Part shown: positions 10,577-18,858 of the stretch, in pieces
Layout: the number at the start of each line of letters is the position of its first letter
Numbering within the stretch: position 1 is the first letter of the stretch
Origin: Hippea sp. KM1
GTDB lineage: Bacteria > Campylobacterota_A > Desulfurellia > Desulfurellales > Hippeaceae
Length of the DNA: 64,000 bases
Direction: 5' to 3'
Assembly: GCF_000526195.1 (NCBI RefSeq)
Contig: NZ_JAFP01000001.1
Location: 966,001 to 1,030,000 of the forward strand
Translations under genes and position numbers: made by a program
The notes under the pieces: model-generated
What the model was told of the DNA's origin: nothing
Databases searched by the model: none
What the model saw: only the letters and a program-made list of their open reading frames with translations

Positions 10577-11443
10577 ATGGATCAAAAGATAGCGTCGAAG
10601 CTGTTGCGGTTTCAGAAAGAGGAGATCAACGGCCATGCAATATACTCCGCACTCTCGAAGCTAAAGGGTGTAAGCCCAAAAAACAAAAAGATACTCTCAA
10701 AGATAGCAGAGGATGAGCTGAACCATTACAACACATGGAAGAAATACACATCAAAACAGATAAAGCCCAACCCATTAACCGTCCTGTTTTTTATTGTAAT
10801 GGCAAAGATATTCGGTGTGGTCTTCTGCGTAAAGATGATGGAATCGTTAGAGGGCGATGCGCAGGAGGGATACAAAGAAATCGTAAACAAGATCCCCGAG
10901 GCAAAAAGGGTTTTAGAGGATGAGGAAAGGCATGAAAGACTATTGGTGGATATGCTAAAAGAGGAACGCATAGAATACATAAGCTCGATGGTGCTGGGTA
11001 TAAGCGATGCAATCGTTGAGCTAACCGGGGCTTTAGCCGGCGTATCGCTGGCATTGCAAAACGCAAAGCTCATAGGTATCGTTGGAGTCGTAACAGGTAT
11101 ATCTGCATCATTGAGTATGGGCTCAAGCGAATATCTATCGCAAAAGGCCGACAAGCACGACCATCCACTAAAGGCAGCCCTATACACAACGGCCGCTTAT
11201 TTCTTCACCGTTTTGATGCTGGTTGTGCCGTTTTTTGTATTCAATAGCTTTTACAATGCCCTTATCCTTATGTTTATAGATGCCACTGTTGTGATACTCA
11301 TCTTCAGCTTCTTTATGTCGGTTGTCAAAGAAACGCCGTTTAAAAGAAGCTTCCTTGAGATGTTCTTTATCAGCTTCTCGGTAAGCATAGTATCGTTCAT
11401 AATAGGCTATTTTGCCCGAAAAATCTTGAATGTGGAGATATAA
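10577..11443 (+). CDS. Ferritin-like/VIT1 fusion, membrane iron or manganese exporter
   Basis: 288 residues in two parts. Residues 1-135 resemble a rubrerythrin-type four-helix bundle with metal-ligand patterns EEINGHAIYSAL, EDELNHYNTW and EDEERHERLLVDM. Residues 135-285 form a VIT1/CCC1-type transporter with about five membrane helices, starting SSMVLGISDAIVELTGALAG and GISASLSMGSSEYLSQKA. This fusion is the MbfA-like architecture, known to export iron and protect against peroxide in alphaproteobacteria. The ferritin-like part would sense or bind cytosolic Fe2+. One base separates its stop from the start of the next gene, so they form an operon. Confidence 0.88.
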   Translation: MDQKIASKLLRFQKEEINGHAIYSALSKLKGVSPKNKKILSKIAEDELNHYNTWKKYTSKQIKPNPLTVLFFIVMAKIFGVVFCVKMMESLEGDAQEGYKEIVNKIPEAKRVLEDEERHERLLVDMLKEERIEYISSMVLGISDAIVELTGALAGVSLALQNAKLIGIVGVVTGISASLSMGSSEYLSQKADKHDHPLKAALYTTAAYFFTVLMLVVPFFVFNSFYNALILMFIDATVVILIFSFFMSVVKETPFKRSFLEMFFISFSVSIVSFIIGYFARKILNVEI

Positions 11444-11444
11444 C

Positions 11445-12638
11445 ATGAAAACACTGGCTGAACGGTTATACGAGATGGTCGAATTCTCTTTAGGTTGCAC
11501 AGAACCCGCAGCTATTGCATTCAACACCGCACACCTAAGCAAATATTTAGAAGGTGCAGAATCCATAGAGATAGAAATAGACAGGATGACCTTCAAGAAT
11601 GCGTTTAACGCAGGCATACCCAACTCAAAGGGCTTAACAGGCACAAAATGGGCAGCCCTTTTGGGATATCTAATATCTGATACATCTAAAGGGCTTGAGA
11701 TATTCCAGCTGCTCAACGACGAAATCCTAAAAAAAGCAGTATCAAGCAATATCAAGATAAAGATAAATGTCGTTGAGAAGAAACATCTATACATAAAAAG
11801 CTCAGCAAAGAAGGCAAATCAGACAGCAGAGGTTGTAAGCCTAAAAACCCACACGGGCATATCAAGGATAACAAAAAACGGGAAGGTCATCTTTTACAAA
11901 AAACCGGAGGAAGAGGAAGAGGTTGAGTTCGATAAGGCCTATTACAACCCAAATATATGGGAAGATTTGATAGACGAGCTCTATCTTAACCAGAGCCTAA
12001 GGGATAGGTTTAAAAAGGCCATAGAGATCAACATGAAGGCGATGGAATTTGGCAAGAGGTATTCAGATGAAGGGTTGGGTGTGTTTGGTGCGGTCTATGC
12101 CAGGATGGGCGGTGATAACATAGAGGTGGCAAGCTGTGCAGGAAGCGGCAATAAAGGGCTAACCGCCACCATACCGGTTGTTGGCTATGCAAAAACCATT
12201 CAGGCCCAGGAGGAAGAGACGCTGAAGGCCGTTATGATGTCCTGCCTTATAACATCGCTTATTACATCCAAGTTCGGCTTTGTATCGTCCACCTGTGGGG
12301 TGGTGCATGCAGCCTCAGTGGGTTTAATTGCTGGAATACTTTATTTGAAGAAGAGACTTGACTTATTCGATACTATATACAAAATTTATATAGAAGGGGT
12401 TGGAGGTGTATTTTGTGATGGAGCCAAGAGGGGCTGTGCCATGAAGGCTTTAAGCTCGGCCAAAATGGCTCTTGAGTCCATTAAATTAGGAGAGGAGGGT
12501 GTAAAAATCGGTTTTGAGGACGGTTTCTTGGGAAAGGATTTTTTAGATACACTTGAGAATCTTATGAAGTACGACCCGTATTTTAAACTGTTTGACAGGG
12601 AAACAATAGAAATCTTGAAGAAAAAGGAGAAAAATTAA
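11445..12638 (+). CDS. UPF0597/CyuA-like L-cysteine desulfidase or serine dehydratase-like protein
   Basis: 397 residues, homologous to the L-serine dehydratase alpha chain fold. N-terminal SLGCTEPAAIAF, central VASCAGSGNKGLTATIPV and C-terminal VFCDGAKRGCAMK supply the cysteines expected to hold a [4Fe-4S] cluster. The CTEPAA signature is typical of UPF0597, whose characterised members (E. coli CyuA/YhaM and archaeal cysteine desulfidase) convert cysteine to pyruvate, ammonia and sulfide. ATG 11445 has GGAG seven bases upstream; the in-frame ATG at 11430 lies inside the preceding coding end. It is coupled to the iron exporter gene. Serine as substrate remains possible. Confidence 0.85.
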   Translation: MKTLAERLYEMVEFSLGCTEPAAIAFNTAHLSKYLEGAESIEIEIDRMTFKNAFNAGIPNSKGLTGTKWAALLGYLISDTSKGLEIFQLLNDEILKKAVSSNIKIKINVVEKKHLYIKSSAKKANQTAEVVSLKTHTGISRITKNGKVIFYKKPEEEEEVEFDKAYYNPNIWEDLIDELYLNQSLRDRFKKAIEINMKAMEFGKRYSDEGLGVFGAVYARMGGDNIEVASCAGSGNKGLTATIPVVGYAKTIQAQEEETLKAVMMSCLITSLITSKFGFVSSTCGVVHAASVGLIAGILYLKKRLDLFDTIYKIYIEGVGGVFCDGAKRGCAMKALSSAKMALESIKLGEEGVKIGFEDGFLGKDFLDTLENLMKYDPYFKLFDRETIEILKKKEKN

Positions 12639-12656
12639 AGTTTAGGAGGTCTAAGG

Positions 12657-14330
12657 ATGTCATTTAAATCAAAGCTCATCGCATACGGCGTCGGCTCGGT
12701 TCTTGTGTTTTTGGTTATTTTTGGAGTCTATGCGATATTCTGGAATGTAAACCAGATCAACGAGCGCTATCAGAACATGTATAACACACTACTGAGGCTT
12801 AAAGAAACCAAAACAAAAGCCCTGATAAGAAGCATAACATCCAAATATAAATACTGCATCCTGGAAGACAACAAGCCGCTGGATGTTGTAAAGAAAGAGA
12901 TTGTAAAAGACCTAACAAGAATCAGATACGACAACGGCAATTACTTCTTCGTATTGGATCAAAACGGCGTTATGATACTTGACCCGCCAAAGCCACAGCT
13001 AAACGGCAAAAGTGTATACAATGTAAGGGATAAGAAGGGTAATTACCTGTTTCAGAAGATGATTCAGATATCCAAAACCCGGGGCAGCGGTTTTGTAAAA
13101 TACTGGTGGAAGAAGCCGGGTGGCGGCATCGCCCCGAAGATATCATACATAGACACCATACCAAAACTAAACTGGATAATAGGCACAGGCGTCTATCTTG
13201 ACGATGTGGCACGAGAGGCGATGGCTTATAAAAAACAGATCCAAAAACATATCATATCCTCCGTTGTAACGGCAGCGGGTGTTGCATTAGCAGCATTGAT
13301 CATAGTCGTATTTGTGGGCATAGCGTTGGCAAACAAGCTTGTTAAACCCATCAACCAGATGGCCAAAGAGCTTGAGGATTTAGAATCAGGAGAGGGTGAT
13401 CTGACCAAGAGGGTAAAGATAGAAACCCATGACGAATTTGAAAACTTAGCAAACAAGCTCAACAATTTCTTGGATACAATCCAACAATTGGTTAAAGATG
13501 TGAGACTTTCTGCTGAAGAGGTCATGAAAAAAAGTGAAACAACAGCATCGTCGGCTATAGAGATGGCATCAACCGTTGAGGAGACAACGAGGAACTTAGA
13601 GGAGATGACCCAGGCCGTAAACGATATGAGTGAGGCTGTGCATAATGTTGCCCAATCCACCGAGGGCATAAACATGCAGGCAGAAACGGTCAGCCAGATA
13701 AATCAACAGATGCTAAAAGATATAGAGGAAAGAGTCCAGAGGATGAACGAAAACGCCAAGCTGGCAAGAAAGGCAATGGAGCAGATCAACACGGTGGGTG
13801 AATCCTCAAAACAGATAGGCCAGATCGTCAATGTCATAAACGAGATAGCAGACCAGACCAACCTGCTTGCATTGAATGCTGCCATTGAGGCGGCAAGGGC
13901 TGGAGAGGCAGGAAGAGGCTTTGCCGTTGTTGCCGATGAGGTGAGGAAGCTTGCTGAAAAGACCCAGAGGGCAACCGAAGAAATCAGGGATATGATAACG
14001 AGAATGCAGAAGGATGCCCAGACATCTATAGAGATGACCAAAAAGGCAGAGGAGGGCATACTCAACGAAAGGGAGAAGGCCTTAGAGGATGAGAACAACA
14101 TAAAGGCCATGGTTGAGCAGATCTCAAAGACCGTTGAGGAGATAAACGCCACATCTGCGGCAACAGAGGAGCTATCATCAACCGTGGCAGAGATAAATGT
14201 TCAGGCTCAGGAGATCAGACAGGCAGCCAAGGACAACTCCACCGTGGCAGAGCAGATTGCAAACCTCTCAGAGCAGCTGAAGGCAAGCTCAGAAAGACTT
14301 ACAGAGCTTGTAAGGAGATTCAAGGTTTAA
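12657..14330 (+). CDS. Methyl-accepting chemotaxis protein with single Cache domain
   Basis: 557 residues, transducer of the chemotaxis system. A signal anchor spans about residues 8-30. A periplasmic sCache_2-type sensor follows to about 190 ([44 protein letters not shown]). A second membrane helix (about 200-225), a HAMP domain ([20 protein letters not shown]) and a long signalling coiled coil come next. The hairpin tip is [20 protein letters not shown], then [16 protein letters not shown]. The C-terminus lacks a CheR-binding pentapeptide. Cache ligands are often small carboxylates; the ligand here is unknown. TAGGAGGT precedes the start. No che genes lie in the window. Confidence 0.95.
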   Translation: MSFKSKLIAYGVGSVLVFLVIFGVYAIFWNVNQINERYQNMYNTLLRLKETKTKALIRSITSKYKYCILEDNKPLDVVKKEIVKDLTRIRYDNGNYFFVLDQNGVMILDPPKPQLNGKSVYNVRDKKGNYLFQKMIQISKTRGSGFVKYWWKKPGGGIAPKISYIDTIPKLNWIIGTGVYLDDVAREAMAYKKQIQKHIISSVVTAAGVALAALIIVVFVGIALANKLVKPINQMAKELEDLESGEGDLTKRVKIETHDEFENLANKLNNFLDTIQQLVKDVRLSAEEVMKKSETTASSAIEMASTVEETTRNLEEMTQAVNDMSEAVHNVAQSTEGINMQAETVSQINQQMLKDIEERVQRMNENAKLARKAMEQINTVGESSKQIGQIVNVINEIADQTNLLALNAAIEAARAGEAGRGFAVVADEVRKLAEKTQRATEEIRDMITRMQKDAQTSIEMTKKAEEGILNEREKALEDENNIKAMVEQISKTVEEINATSAATEELSSTVAEINVQAQEIRQAAKDNSTVAEQIANLSEQLKASSERLTELVRRFKV

Positions 14331-14337
14331 ATAAAAA

Positions 14338-14359
14338 GCCCCTCCTTTTTAGGAGGGGC
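14338..14359. terminator. Shared intrinsic terminator between convergent genes
   Basis: Perfect 8-bp stem GCCCCTCC (14338-14345) and GGAGGGGC (14352-14359) with a six-base loop. On the minus strand the stem is followed by TTTTTATTTA, a good U-tract; on the plus strand the tail is weaker (ATACCTTTTC). The stop codon of the minus-strand lipoprotein gene lies in the loop. Confidence 0.85.
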
Positions 14360-14921
14360 ATACCTTTTCAAGCCAATCAACAAGATCAACCAAAGACAGA
14401 TTCAAAAGCCTATTCAGAGACGATATGGCATCATCAAAGGAGTCTTTTTTTATTCTTATCCTTTTTTTGAATGTATGGAGATAGATTTTGCCGCTTACCT
14501 CATCCCTAAGCCTGAATTCAATATCACAAACGACAAAAGCCCCATCGGGCAAAAAAACAGGCTCAAAATCACGGATAACATAGCTTAGCCTGTAATCCGG
14601 CCTTAATATATCACCGCTTACAAATGCACCTGTGGCATTCAATATGCGCTCTATAGATGCCTTATACATCAAACAGACAGGCTCTATCCATCTTACATTG
14701 CCGTATCTGTTAAACTCAAACTCTCCCTTTTTGAAAAAGATAAAACTGCTATCGAAGGGCGGTGTGCAATCTATATCGGACACAGCGACTGTTTTTTTAT
14801 AGTTAGTGTGTTTTTTAGCAATGACGGGTTTTGGATTTAAGGCATACTCCTTTAGAGGCGGAAGCTTTGAAAAACTGCACCCCATAGCAAACAACAAAAC
14901 AACAAACACAAGCCTTTTCAT
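14349..14921 (-). CDS. Lipoprotein, ABC-transport auxiliary (PqiC-like) component
   Basis: 190 residues beginning MKRLVFVVLLFAMGCS, a lipoprotein signal peptide whose lipobox cysteine is Cys15. The mature part opens LPPLKEYALNPKP, which resembles the YxL start of the ABC_trans_aux/DUF330 family (PqiC, YajI-like), and continues with alternating beta strands. It follows the MlaD gene with a one-base overlap and ends the lipid-transport operon. Proteins of this kind sit in the outer membrane and are thought to accept lipids from MCE-protein channels. Assignment rests on position plus weak sequence resemblance. Confidence 0.72.
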   Translation of the reverse strand: MKRLVFVVLLFAMGCSFSKLPPLKEYALNPKPVIAKKHTNYKKTVAVSDIDCTPPFDSSFIFFKKGEFEFNRYGNVRWIEPVCLMYKASIERILNATGAFVSGDILRPDYRLSYVIRDFEPVFLPDGAFVVCDIEFRLRDEVSGKIYLHTFKKRIRIKKDSFDDAISSLNRLLNLSLVDLVDWLEKVCPS

Positions 14922-15766
14922 TATCTATTACCTTCCCTTCTTCCGTTTATCAGCAGGGATGGATTGTATCTAAGCTCATCTATCAGCTGACGGGTATCAT
15001 CAATCAACCTTTTGAGCTTCTTTATGGCATAATAGCCCTCAACAAGAGTGCCACCCCTGAATTCATCTATCGTTCTATTTGAGGTATCTATGAGCCTGCC
15101 CGCAGAAACAGTCAGATTATCCAGCTTAACGATAACCCCCCTAAAGAGCCTTACATCCTCCTCAAGCCCACTCATTAGCCTATTTGTGTGTTTTGCAGCC
15201 TCTGCTATGTTGTGGGCTGCGTTATTGGAGTTTTTAATGAGACTTTGGAAGTTGGAGATGGTCGAGTTATCCATAAGCCTATCAATGCTTTCTGCCACCC
15301 TGTTTATCGAATCTAAAGCATCCATTACTACATCGGTCAGCTGCTCAATCTTTGAAGGAATAGACGGTATTGTAGGATAGGGCGTATCGGGTTTAAAGGG
15401 CAACCTGGGTGGGTTCTTTTCAAAAAACAGGTTAATGTATGATATGCCGGTTAAACCGTTTGAGGAGATCTGGGCAACGGTGTTTCCATCCACTGGAAGG
15501 TTCTTATCAACGAGTATGTTTATTCTAAAAAAATCGGGGTGCTTCTTCTCTATCTCTATGGATTCAACCTTGCCAACCGAAAAACCCTTATATCTAACAT
15601 CGGAGTCGGTATGCAATCCCGAGATGTTTGAATTTGTATATACAACGCACCGCTTGTAATTGCTATAGCCACTTCCGCCAAGCAGCCATAGAACTATACC
15701 GACACCCACAACACCAAAAACAACGACAAATATACCAACCAACGCATAATTTACCTTTGGTTCCAT
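14921..15766 (-). CDS. mlaD: MlaD/MCE-domain lipid-transport protein
   Basis: 281 residues. One N-terminal membrane anchor (about residues 8-30, ALVGIFVVVFGVVGVGIVLW) is followed by a single MCE domain to about residue 120 (GLHTDSDVRYKGFSVGKVESI, VDGNTVAQISSNGLTGISYI). A long helical tail with heptad repeats then runs to the end (SIDRLMDNSTISNFQSL, LIDDTRQLIDELRY). MCE proteins form hexameric rings or tunnels in the periplasm for phospholipid movement between membranes; the helical tail could extend the tunnel. It overlaps mlaF by 16 bp and lies directly after the permease and ATPase genes. Confidence 0.93.
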   Translation of the reverse strand: MEPKVNYALVGIFVVVFGVVGVGIVLWLLGGSGYSNYKRCVVYTNSNISGLHTDSDVRYKGFSVGKVESIEIEKKHPDFFRINILVDKNLPVDGNTVAQISSNGLTGISYINLFFEKNPPRLPFKPDTPYPTIPSIPSKIEQLTDVVMDALDSINRVAESIDRLMDNSTISNFQSLIKNSNNAAHNIAEAAKHTNRLMSGLEEDVRLFRGVIVKLDNLTVSAGRLIDTSNRTIDEFRGGTLVEGYYAIKKLKRLIDDTRQLIDELRYNPSLLINGRREGNR

Positions 15767-16518
15767 TGCTCAAACTTCCTTCCCCTTTGACCAAAGAATA
15801 TCCTTTTAAGCCATTCATCGTCAATCCCTTTTATCTTTTCAGGCTCACCCTCGGCAATCACCGTTTTATCCCTAACAACGCAGGCTTTTGTGGCTATACC
15901 AAAAAAGCTATCCAAATCGTGCGTTATCATAATCACCGTTATGCCCAATATCTCATTGAGCTTCTTTATTGTAATATCAAAATCATCCGCACTTGCAGGA
16001 TCCAGGCCACTTGTGGGCTCATCCAAAAAGATAATATCAGGGTCCAGCGCCAAAGCCCTTGCAAGCGCAGCCTTCTTCCTCATACCGCCAGAGAGCTCAT
16101 AGGGATAGAGAAAATAGACATCATCGTCCAGCCCAACCAGGGATAGCTTAAACCGAACAATATCATCTATAACACCCTGCGGCAGTTTTGTATTCTCTTT
16201 AAGTGGAACAGCTATGTTTTCGCCCACGCTTAAGGATGTAAACAGGCTTGCAGCCTGAAACATGACGCCATAGGTCTTCTTTATCCGATTCCTTTCATCC
16301 TCATCTGCACTGTTTAAATCAACACCGTTTACAACTATCCTGCCCCTTGAGGGCTGAAGCATCAATATAGACCTCATAAGGGTTGTCTTACCCGAACCGC
16401 TTTTGCCGATAATCGCATAGATATCGCCCTTTTTTACATTTATGTTGACATTCTTTAATACAACCTTATCGCCAAAACTGACCGTGAGGTCTCTAACCTC
16501 TATTATATTCCCATCCAT
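15751..16518 (-). CDS. mlaF: MlaF-type ABC transporter ATPase
   Basis: 255 residues, complete ABC ATPase: Walker A GKSGSGKTTLM near residue 38, Q-loop region MFQAASLFTSLSVGEN, signature LSGGMRKKAALARAL near 143, and Walker B DIIFLDEPTSGLDPASA with the catalytic Glu, then the H-loop MITHDLDS. The SGGM signature and the C-terminal segment match the Mkl/MlaF subgroup that powers MCE systems. It overlaps both the permease gene (16 bp) and mlaD (16 bp), so the three products are probably made in fixed ratio. Confidence 0.95.
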   Translation of the reverse strand: MDGNIIEVRDLTVSFGDKVVLKNVNINVKKGDIYAIIGKSGSGKTTLMRSILMLQPSRGRIVVNGVDLNSADEDERNRIKKTYGVMFQAASLFTSLSVGENIAVPLKENTKLPQGVIDDIVRFKLSLVGLDDDVYFLYPYELSGGMRKKAALARALALDPDIIFLDEPTSGLDPASADDFDITIKKLNEILGITVIMITHDLDSFFGIATKACVVRDKTVIAEGEPEKIKGIDDEWLKRIFFGQRGRKFEQWNQR

Positions 16519-17549
16519 CTAAACAAAACAGAGAACACCGCATCGGCTATTATAACGCCAAATATGCAATCAACAACGCTGATTGTTATGCTCTTTCCGA
16601 TGCTTTCCACATTCCTTTTAGTTTGAAACCCTTTAAAGGCGCCTATGGTGGCAATCAAAAACGCAAAAGCAGGGGCTTTAAGTATGCCCGATAGGAATGT
16701 CTTTATGCCTATAGCATGATGAAGCCTTAGGATAAAATCCCTCGGTGTTATACCCAGAGACAGATGCGCCACCAACATCCCGCCCAACACCCCCATAACA
16801 TCGGCCAATACAATTAGCAGAGGCACAGAGATAAGCATGGATATAATTTTAGGAAAAACCAATATGTCGTAAGGGTTAACACCCATCGTCTTTATGACAT
16901 CCACCTCTTCTGTCACCTTCATTATGCCGATCTGGGCGGTATAGGAGCTACTGCTTCGCCCTGCAAGCAGGATTGCCACAATCAAAGGCCCTAACTCCCT
17001 CAAAACCGATATGCTGACAAGGTCAACGACAAATATATTTGCCCCAAACTGCTTAAGCCTGACCGAACCGTGATAGGCAATAACAGCCCCTATCAGAAAC
17101 GATATGGTTGCCAATATGGGCATGGCATTAAACCCCATTATCTCTATATCGTTCAGTGCAGCCTTTAATCTAAACCTCTTTGGGTGAAAAAAACCCAAAA
17201 AACCCACAAAGATCTCGCCCAAAAACGACAGAAAGGCATAGAATTCAGAAAGCCTCTGCAAGAAACCCTCTCCCAGGCGGTAAAAGAAGCCGTATTTCTT
17301 ATGCTCAAAGTGCTGCCTGGGTTTGTGGGATGAGACTATATCCAAAAGCCGCCTGCCCTTATCATTAAGAACAAGCTCAACATCCAGGGAGGATACAAAA
17401 ACAATGCAGCTTGTATCGATTTTATCTATCCGGGAAAGGTCAATAACATCGGGATTGCATCTTTCAACGGCCTTAATAAAATCTGAAAGGTTTTGATAGG
17501 TCAGGCTGCCCTTTGCGATTAGCCTTCTATTTGCGCACTCTATATGCAT
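16503..17549 (-). CDS. mlaE: MlaE-type permease with N-terminal STAS-like domain
   Basis: 348 residues. Residues 1-75 look like a STAS domain (DLSRIDKIDTSCIVFVSSL), comparable to the separate MlaB subunit of E. coli. From about residue 90 the MlaE/TIGR00056 permease follows: IMGFNAMPILATISFLIGAV, VSISVLRELGPLIVAILLAG, and PYDILVFPKIISMLISVPL. Fusing the STAS part to the permease explains the absence of a separate mlaB. The start overlaps the end of the EamA gene by 23 bp, an unusually long overlap. No gene for the periplasmic carrier MlaC is found. Confidence 0.93.
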   Translation of the reverse strand: MHIECANRRLIAKGSLTYQNLSDFIKAVERCNPDVIDLSRIDKIDTSCIVFVSSLDVELVLNDKGRRLLDIVSSHKPRQHFEHKKYGFFYRLGEGFLQRLSEFYAFLSFLGEIFVGFLGFFHPKRFRLKAALNDIEIMGFNAMPILATISFLIGAVIAYHGSVRLKQFGANIFVVDLVSISVLRELGPLIVAILLAGRSSSSYTAQIGIMKVTEEVDVIKTMGVNPYDILVFPKIISMLISVPLLIVLADVMGVLGGMLVAHLSLGITPRDFILRLHHAIGIKTFLSGILKAPAFAFLIATIGAFKGFQTKRNVESIGKSITISVVDCIFGVIIADAVFSVLFRWMGI

Positions 17550-18423
17550 TGTGAGCCCTCTTGTTGGTCATGATGACGCCTGTTATAACCAAAAGCCCGC
17601 CGAGTAATTCATACAAAGACAACCTCTCATTCAAAAGGAGCACAGATGTGATTACACCAAAGACAGGCACCAGGTTCACAAACACGCTGGCCCTGCTTGC
17701 CCCGATCTCGGCAATCCCTTTATACCAAGCGCTGAAGGCAAAGACCGTTGAAAACAGCACCATATAAGCCAGGCTGCCCCACGCCTTCAAAGGATAGCTC
17801 ATTTGAGGATTGCACTTAAACAAAGCAAGGGGCAGAAACATCAAGGCCCCTAAGAAACTGACCAGACAGACCGCCTCAGATGTTGTAAGCTCCTTTGAGC
17901 TCCTCTTTGTTATAACCGTATAGATCGCCCACATGGTCGTGGCAAAAAGCATCAAAAGATCACCGGCGTTGAAATCCATTCTAAGCAGAATCCCCAAATT
18001 GCCTTTTGAGACGATAAACACTATACCCAAAAACGACAGCACAATACCCAAAACACCCAAAGCCGTTAACCTTTCCTTGAGCACAAACCACGCTATTATG
18101 GCTGTTATTATGGGATTTGCCCCAGAGATCAACGATACATCGGAGGCCTTGGCAAACCTAAGGGCATAGAGAAAGAAAACGCCATATAGGAATATGCCGC
18201 TTAGGGCCATGAGAATAAGAACCCTTAGGTTTCTCCTCAACTTTTCAAATAAGACGGCAGGATTAAGCCTAAAAAGGGCAGCAAATAGAACGGAAACCAA
18301 CAGAAACCGTATGAATGCAAAGCAGAAAGGGTGGATGTACTCCACCCCTATTTTTGCAATGGGAAACCCCACTCCCCAGAAGCAGGTCGCTGCTATAAGC
18401 AGCAGATAGGTTCTATGCTTCAT
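17527..18423 (-). CDS. EamA/DMT-family transporter
   Basis: 298 residues with about ten hydrophobic helices arranged as two EamA repeats. Repeat one runs from TCFWGVGFPIAKIGVEYIHP to GIVFIVSKGN, and repeat two from GDLLMLFATTMWAIYTVITK to LLVITGVIMTNKR. DMT transporters usually export amino acids, nucleobases or drugs; sequence does not show which. It starts 5 bp after the roadblock gene and overlaps mlaE, so it belongs to the same transcription unit as the lipid transporter, perhaps by chance of compaction. Confidence 0.9.
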   Translation of the reverse strand: MKHRTYLLLIAATCFWGVGFPIAKIGVEYIHPFCFAFIRFLLVSVLFAALFRLNPAVLFEKLRRNLRVLILMALSGIFLYGVFFLYALRFAKASDVSLISGANPIITAIIAWFVLKERLTALGVLGIVLSFLGIVFIVSKGNLGILLRMDFNAGDLLMLFATTMWAIYTVITKRSSKELTTSEAVCLVSFLGALMFLPLALFKCNPQMSYPLKAWGSLAYMVLFSTVFAFSAWYKGIAEIGASRASVFVNLVPVFGVITSVLLLNERLSLYELLGGLLVITGVIMTNKRAHNAYRVRK

Positions 18424-18428
18424 ATGGC

Positions 18429-18791
18429 CTAAAAGGCCGATTTTATCTTCTCTGCCGCCGTCTTTATCTCCATATACAGAAGACCTAACTTGACCTTATC
18501 GTCTGTAATTACCATCAAAACGGCCTCTTCCCCTGCTGAGGTAATAACGATATAGCCCTTATCCCCCCTGATGGTAACCTGCTGCGGCACGCCCTTTTCC
18601 AACTCCTCAACGGCCCTTTCCGATAAGGACAGGAGTGCTGCAGACATAGCAGAGACCCTATCCTCGTCCATATCGCCGGGCAGATAGCTGCTGATCATCA
18701 ATCCGTCCGATGTAACCAAAGCGGCGCCCTCAATACTCTGCGTTCCACCAACCAACTCTTGAAGCGTTTTGTTTATAAGCTCCTCTTTCAT
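18429..18791 (-). CDS. Roadblock/LC7-domain protein
   Basis: 120 residues forming one Roadblock/LC7 domain: IEGAALVTSDGLMISSYLPG, then the MSAALLSLSERAVEEL helix and the strands QVTIRGDKGYIVITSAG and EEAVLMVITDD. In bacteria such proteins (MglB-like) act as dimeric partners or activators of small Ras-like GTPases. No MglA-type GTPase is encoded nearby, so a partner elsewhere or a homodimeric scaffold role is possible. AGGGAGGT precedes ATG 18791, and a promoter candidate lies in the 67-bp gap to the next gene. Confidence 0.9.
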   Translation of the reverse strand: MKEELINKTLQELVGGTQSIEGAALVTSDGLMISSYLPGDMDEDRVSAMSAALLSLSERAVEELEKGVPQQVTIRGDKGYIVITSAGEEAVLMVITDDKVKLGLLYMEIKTAAEKIKSAF

Positions 18792-18821
18792 CGATATACC
18801 TCCCTAACTTATCCTCATTCT

Positions 18822-18849
18822 AAAATACACAATTTAAATCTTTTATCAA
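18822..18849 (-). promoter_or_regulatory. Candidate promoter for the roadblock-EamA-Mla operon
   Basis: Minus strand TTGATA (18849-18844), 16 bases, TATTTT (18827-18822), about 30 bases before the ATG at 18791. The -35 is good; the -10 is imperfect. Confidence 0.4.
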
Positions 18850-18858
18850 GACAAATCT

